A stretch of DNA of 64,000 nt from Desulfobacterales bacterium (GTDB lineage: Bacteria; Desulfobacterota; Desulfobacteria; Desulfobacterales; JADGBH01). The stretch's first letter is position 1; each line of letters begins with the position of its first letter. Below, in pieces: positions 62,758 to 64,000 of the stretch. The notes beneath the pieces are model-generated. The model did no database searches and was not told the DNA's origin. It was given only the letters and a program-made list of their open reading frames with translations. Where the stretch lies: the NCBI GenBank assembly GCA_015231595.1, contig JADGBH010000011.1:21486-85485 (forward strand). The letters are read 5' to 3'. Both the position numbers and the translations under genes were made by a program.

Positions 62758-64000
62758 ATGTTTTATCAAGGCCTTAAACTTGAAGATTTATTTGGTAATT
62801 TTACTAAATCAATAAATACTCCAAATAAAATTAATACTCCAAAAGGAAATTTTAGCCAAATTTTTCAAGATAAATTAAGCAAGAGTAATTCTACTGTGCT
62901 TACGCCTAAAAATAGTCCTTCTGCAGAAACAGAATATATCAAGTTATTCAATAAATTTGGTAAAAATATTATTGAAGCTGTTGGAAAGCTTGAGCCTGCT
63001 TCAGTTTCTAATGAAAAGCTTATATCTGTCATTGAAAATTCTCTTTTAAATTCAGGCTTTGATAAAGTTAAAGTTGAAAAATTTATAAGCAATTTAAAGG
63101 AAGGATCTTCTAAAAATGCTAAAGAAATATTTGATAATATTAAGAAATTACTTAAATCAAATGAGCAGATTGATAAAGATAACGATACTTCATCTAATGA
63201 AAATATTTTGATTCAGAATTTTCAAATAATGAATCCCGATATTAATATAAATAGTTTGAGGATGCCTGATGCTAATTCATTACCATCGTTGATAACTGTT
63301 TTTAAAAGCATCCAGAAAGGGATTAATGAAATTGCAAATACTGAAGATACAAAAATAAATAGTAAAAATTCTAAAATTGTACCATTGCCTGATTTTTCAG
63401 TAAATAAATCGATTAAAAATTTAAAATTCTATAAAGCTAATGAATCAAATGATAGCAAAGTAGATGTTAACAACATAATAAAAGCAAAACTTGAAGATCA
63501 AGAAAATATTGCTTCTGAAAATAAACTTAACATTAAAACTGATATGTTGAATAAGGCTAATTTATCCGATGTTTTCAAGATAAAGGCAACCGTTAAAGAT
63601 CAAGAAAGCATTATTTCTGAAAATAAACTGAATATTAAAGCTGATAAACCTGATAAGGCTAATTTATCTGATGTTTCCAACTCAAAGGCCAACATTAAAG
63701 ATAACGCAAGCATTATTTCTGAAAATAAACTGAATATTAAAGCTGATAAACCGGATAAGGCTAATTTATCTGATGTTTCCAACTCAAAGGCCAACATTAA
63801 AGATAACGCAAGCATTATTTCTGAAAATAAACTGAATATTAAAGCTGATAAACCGGATAAGGCTAATTTATCTGATGTCTCTAAAATAAAGGTCAAAGTT
63901 GAAGACAAAGAAAGCATTATTTCTGAAAATAAACTGAATATTAAAGCTGATAAACTGGATAAGGCTAATTTATCTGATGTCTCTAAAATAAAGGTCAAAG
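62758..64000 (+). CDS. Repeat-rich protein, C-terminus beyond window (FliK-like arrangement possible)
   Basis: Open from the ATG at 62758 (AAGGAAAGG upstream) to the window edge, at least 414 codons. The N-terminal half (MFYQGLKLEDLFGNF) is low complexity and helical. From about 63488 five copies of a 34-residue unit follow (ESIISENKLNIKADKPDKAN then LSDVS), spaced exactly 102 bp; the inner copies are nearly identical in DNA. Repeats of this kind occur in flagellar hook-length control proteins (FliK) and in surface proteins. There is no signal peptide, which favours FliK-type, but the conserved FliK C-terminal domain would lie outside the window. Confidence 0.6.
   Translation, partial: MFYQGLKLEDLFGNFTKSINTPNKINTPKGNFSQIFQDKLSKSNSTVLTPKNSPSAETEYIKLFNKFGKNIIEAVGKLEPASVSNEKLISVIENSLLNSGFDKVKVEKFISNLKEGSSKNAKEIFDNIKKLLKSNEQIDKDNDTSSNENILIQNFQIMNPDININSLRMPDANSLPSLITVFKSIQKGINEIANTEDTKINSKNSKIVPLPDFSVNKSIKNLKFYKANESNDSKVDVNNIIKAKLEDQENIASENKLNIKTDMLNKANLSDVFKIKATVKDQESIISENKLNIKADKPDKANLSDVSNSKANIKDNASIISENKLNIKADKPDKANLSDVSNSKANIKDNASIISENKLNIKADKPDKANLSDVSKIKVKVEDKESIISENKLNIKADKLDKANLSDVSKIKVK
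63488..64000 (+). repeat. 102-bp tandem repeat array (34 codons per unit)
   Basis: The landmark TTATTTCTG occurs at 63611, 63713, 63815 and 63917, with a degenerate copy at 63509: exact 102-bp steps. Units three and four are almost identical. The array keeps the reading frame and continues past the edge. Confidence 0.85.

Noticed and set aside
63600..63998. Long open minus-strand frame of hydrophobic repeats
   Set aside because: It is the shadow of the 102-bp tandem repeat of the plus-strand gene.
63488..64000. CRISPR-like spacing
   Set aside because: The units are contiguous 102-bp in-frame coding repeats without spacers.

Overview
The window is about 64 kb of AT-rich bacterial DNA, dense with genes. 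It looks like a chromosome segment from an anaerobic Desulfobacterota-type bacterium (the old deltaproteobacteria). The grounds are the mix of families: a GlcF/HdrD-like Fe-S protein, an archaeal-type phosphatidylserine decarboxylase beside pssA, FolE2, MinCDE, a tRNA-Sec gene, a giant hybrid Ser/Thr-histidine kinase, sigma-54 regulation, and an AAA/PD-(D/E)XK family common in anaerobes. I place the taxon by inference only.

Layout. 1-14 kb: end of an O-methyltransferase gene, apbE, an HD-domain protein, the minCDE cluster, a DapF-like protein, an Fe-S oxidoreductase, a FapA-like DUF342 protein, a PLP decarboxylase, a lipoprotein and a radical SAM protein. 13.5-25.5 kb: a UbiB-type kinase, then a signalling block on the plus strand: an 1860-residue Ser/Thr kinase/AAA/GAF/PAS/histidine kinase, a secreted MORN-repeat protein, an NtrC-type regulator and a TonB-dependent receptor. 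25.6-31.2 kb: housekeeping (psd, pssA, a leuB-like gene, greA, rpoZ, a TtcA-like gene, folE2, rluB/rsuA). 31.3-36 kb: a membrane-anchored helical-repeat protein, a radical SAM protein, rnc, a PHP phosphoesterase and a dksA-type gene. 36-43 kb: a metallo-hydrolase, two sensor or envelope proteins, a truncated IscB gene, a large membrane-anchored protein with an internal duplication, and glgA. 43.3-48 kb: selC (tRNA-Sec), thpR, recA and alaS.

47.9-60.3 kb is an accessory region full of repeats. It holds a metacaspase-like lipoprotein with a small Gly-rich partner, two copies of a short tail related to Rpn/PD-(D/E)XK proteins (one frameshifted), a lipoprotein with three Ig/PKD-like repeats and a C-terminal formylglycine-generating-enzyme (FGE, C-type-lectin-like) domain, two tandem AAA/PD-(D/E)XK paralogues, nadE-cobU, a truncated PhnD-like gene and an RlaP-type nucleotidyltransferase. 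The window ends with an M18 aminopeptidase, an unknown protein, and the start of a repeat-rich protein that runs off the edge.

Four observations stand out. (1) The last ~100 bases of the FGE-domain gene look like the variable region of a diversity-generating retroelement: locally GC-rich, with NNY codons where the family usually has conserved residues. (2) Six copies of an ~80-bp element with TGACA/TGTCA ends, flanking A and T runs and a conserved TAAGGCTAA core each sit upstream of a gene in the same orientation. (3) An iscB gene has been cut off just after its first RuvC motif by a perfect inverted repeat, with a possible omega-RNA region upstream. (4) The DapF-like protein lacks both catalytic cysteines.
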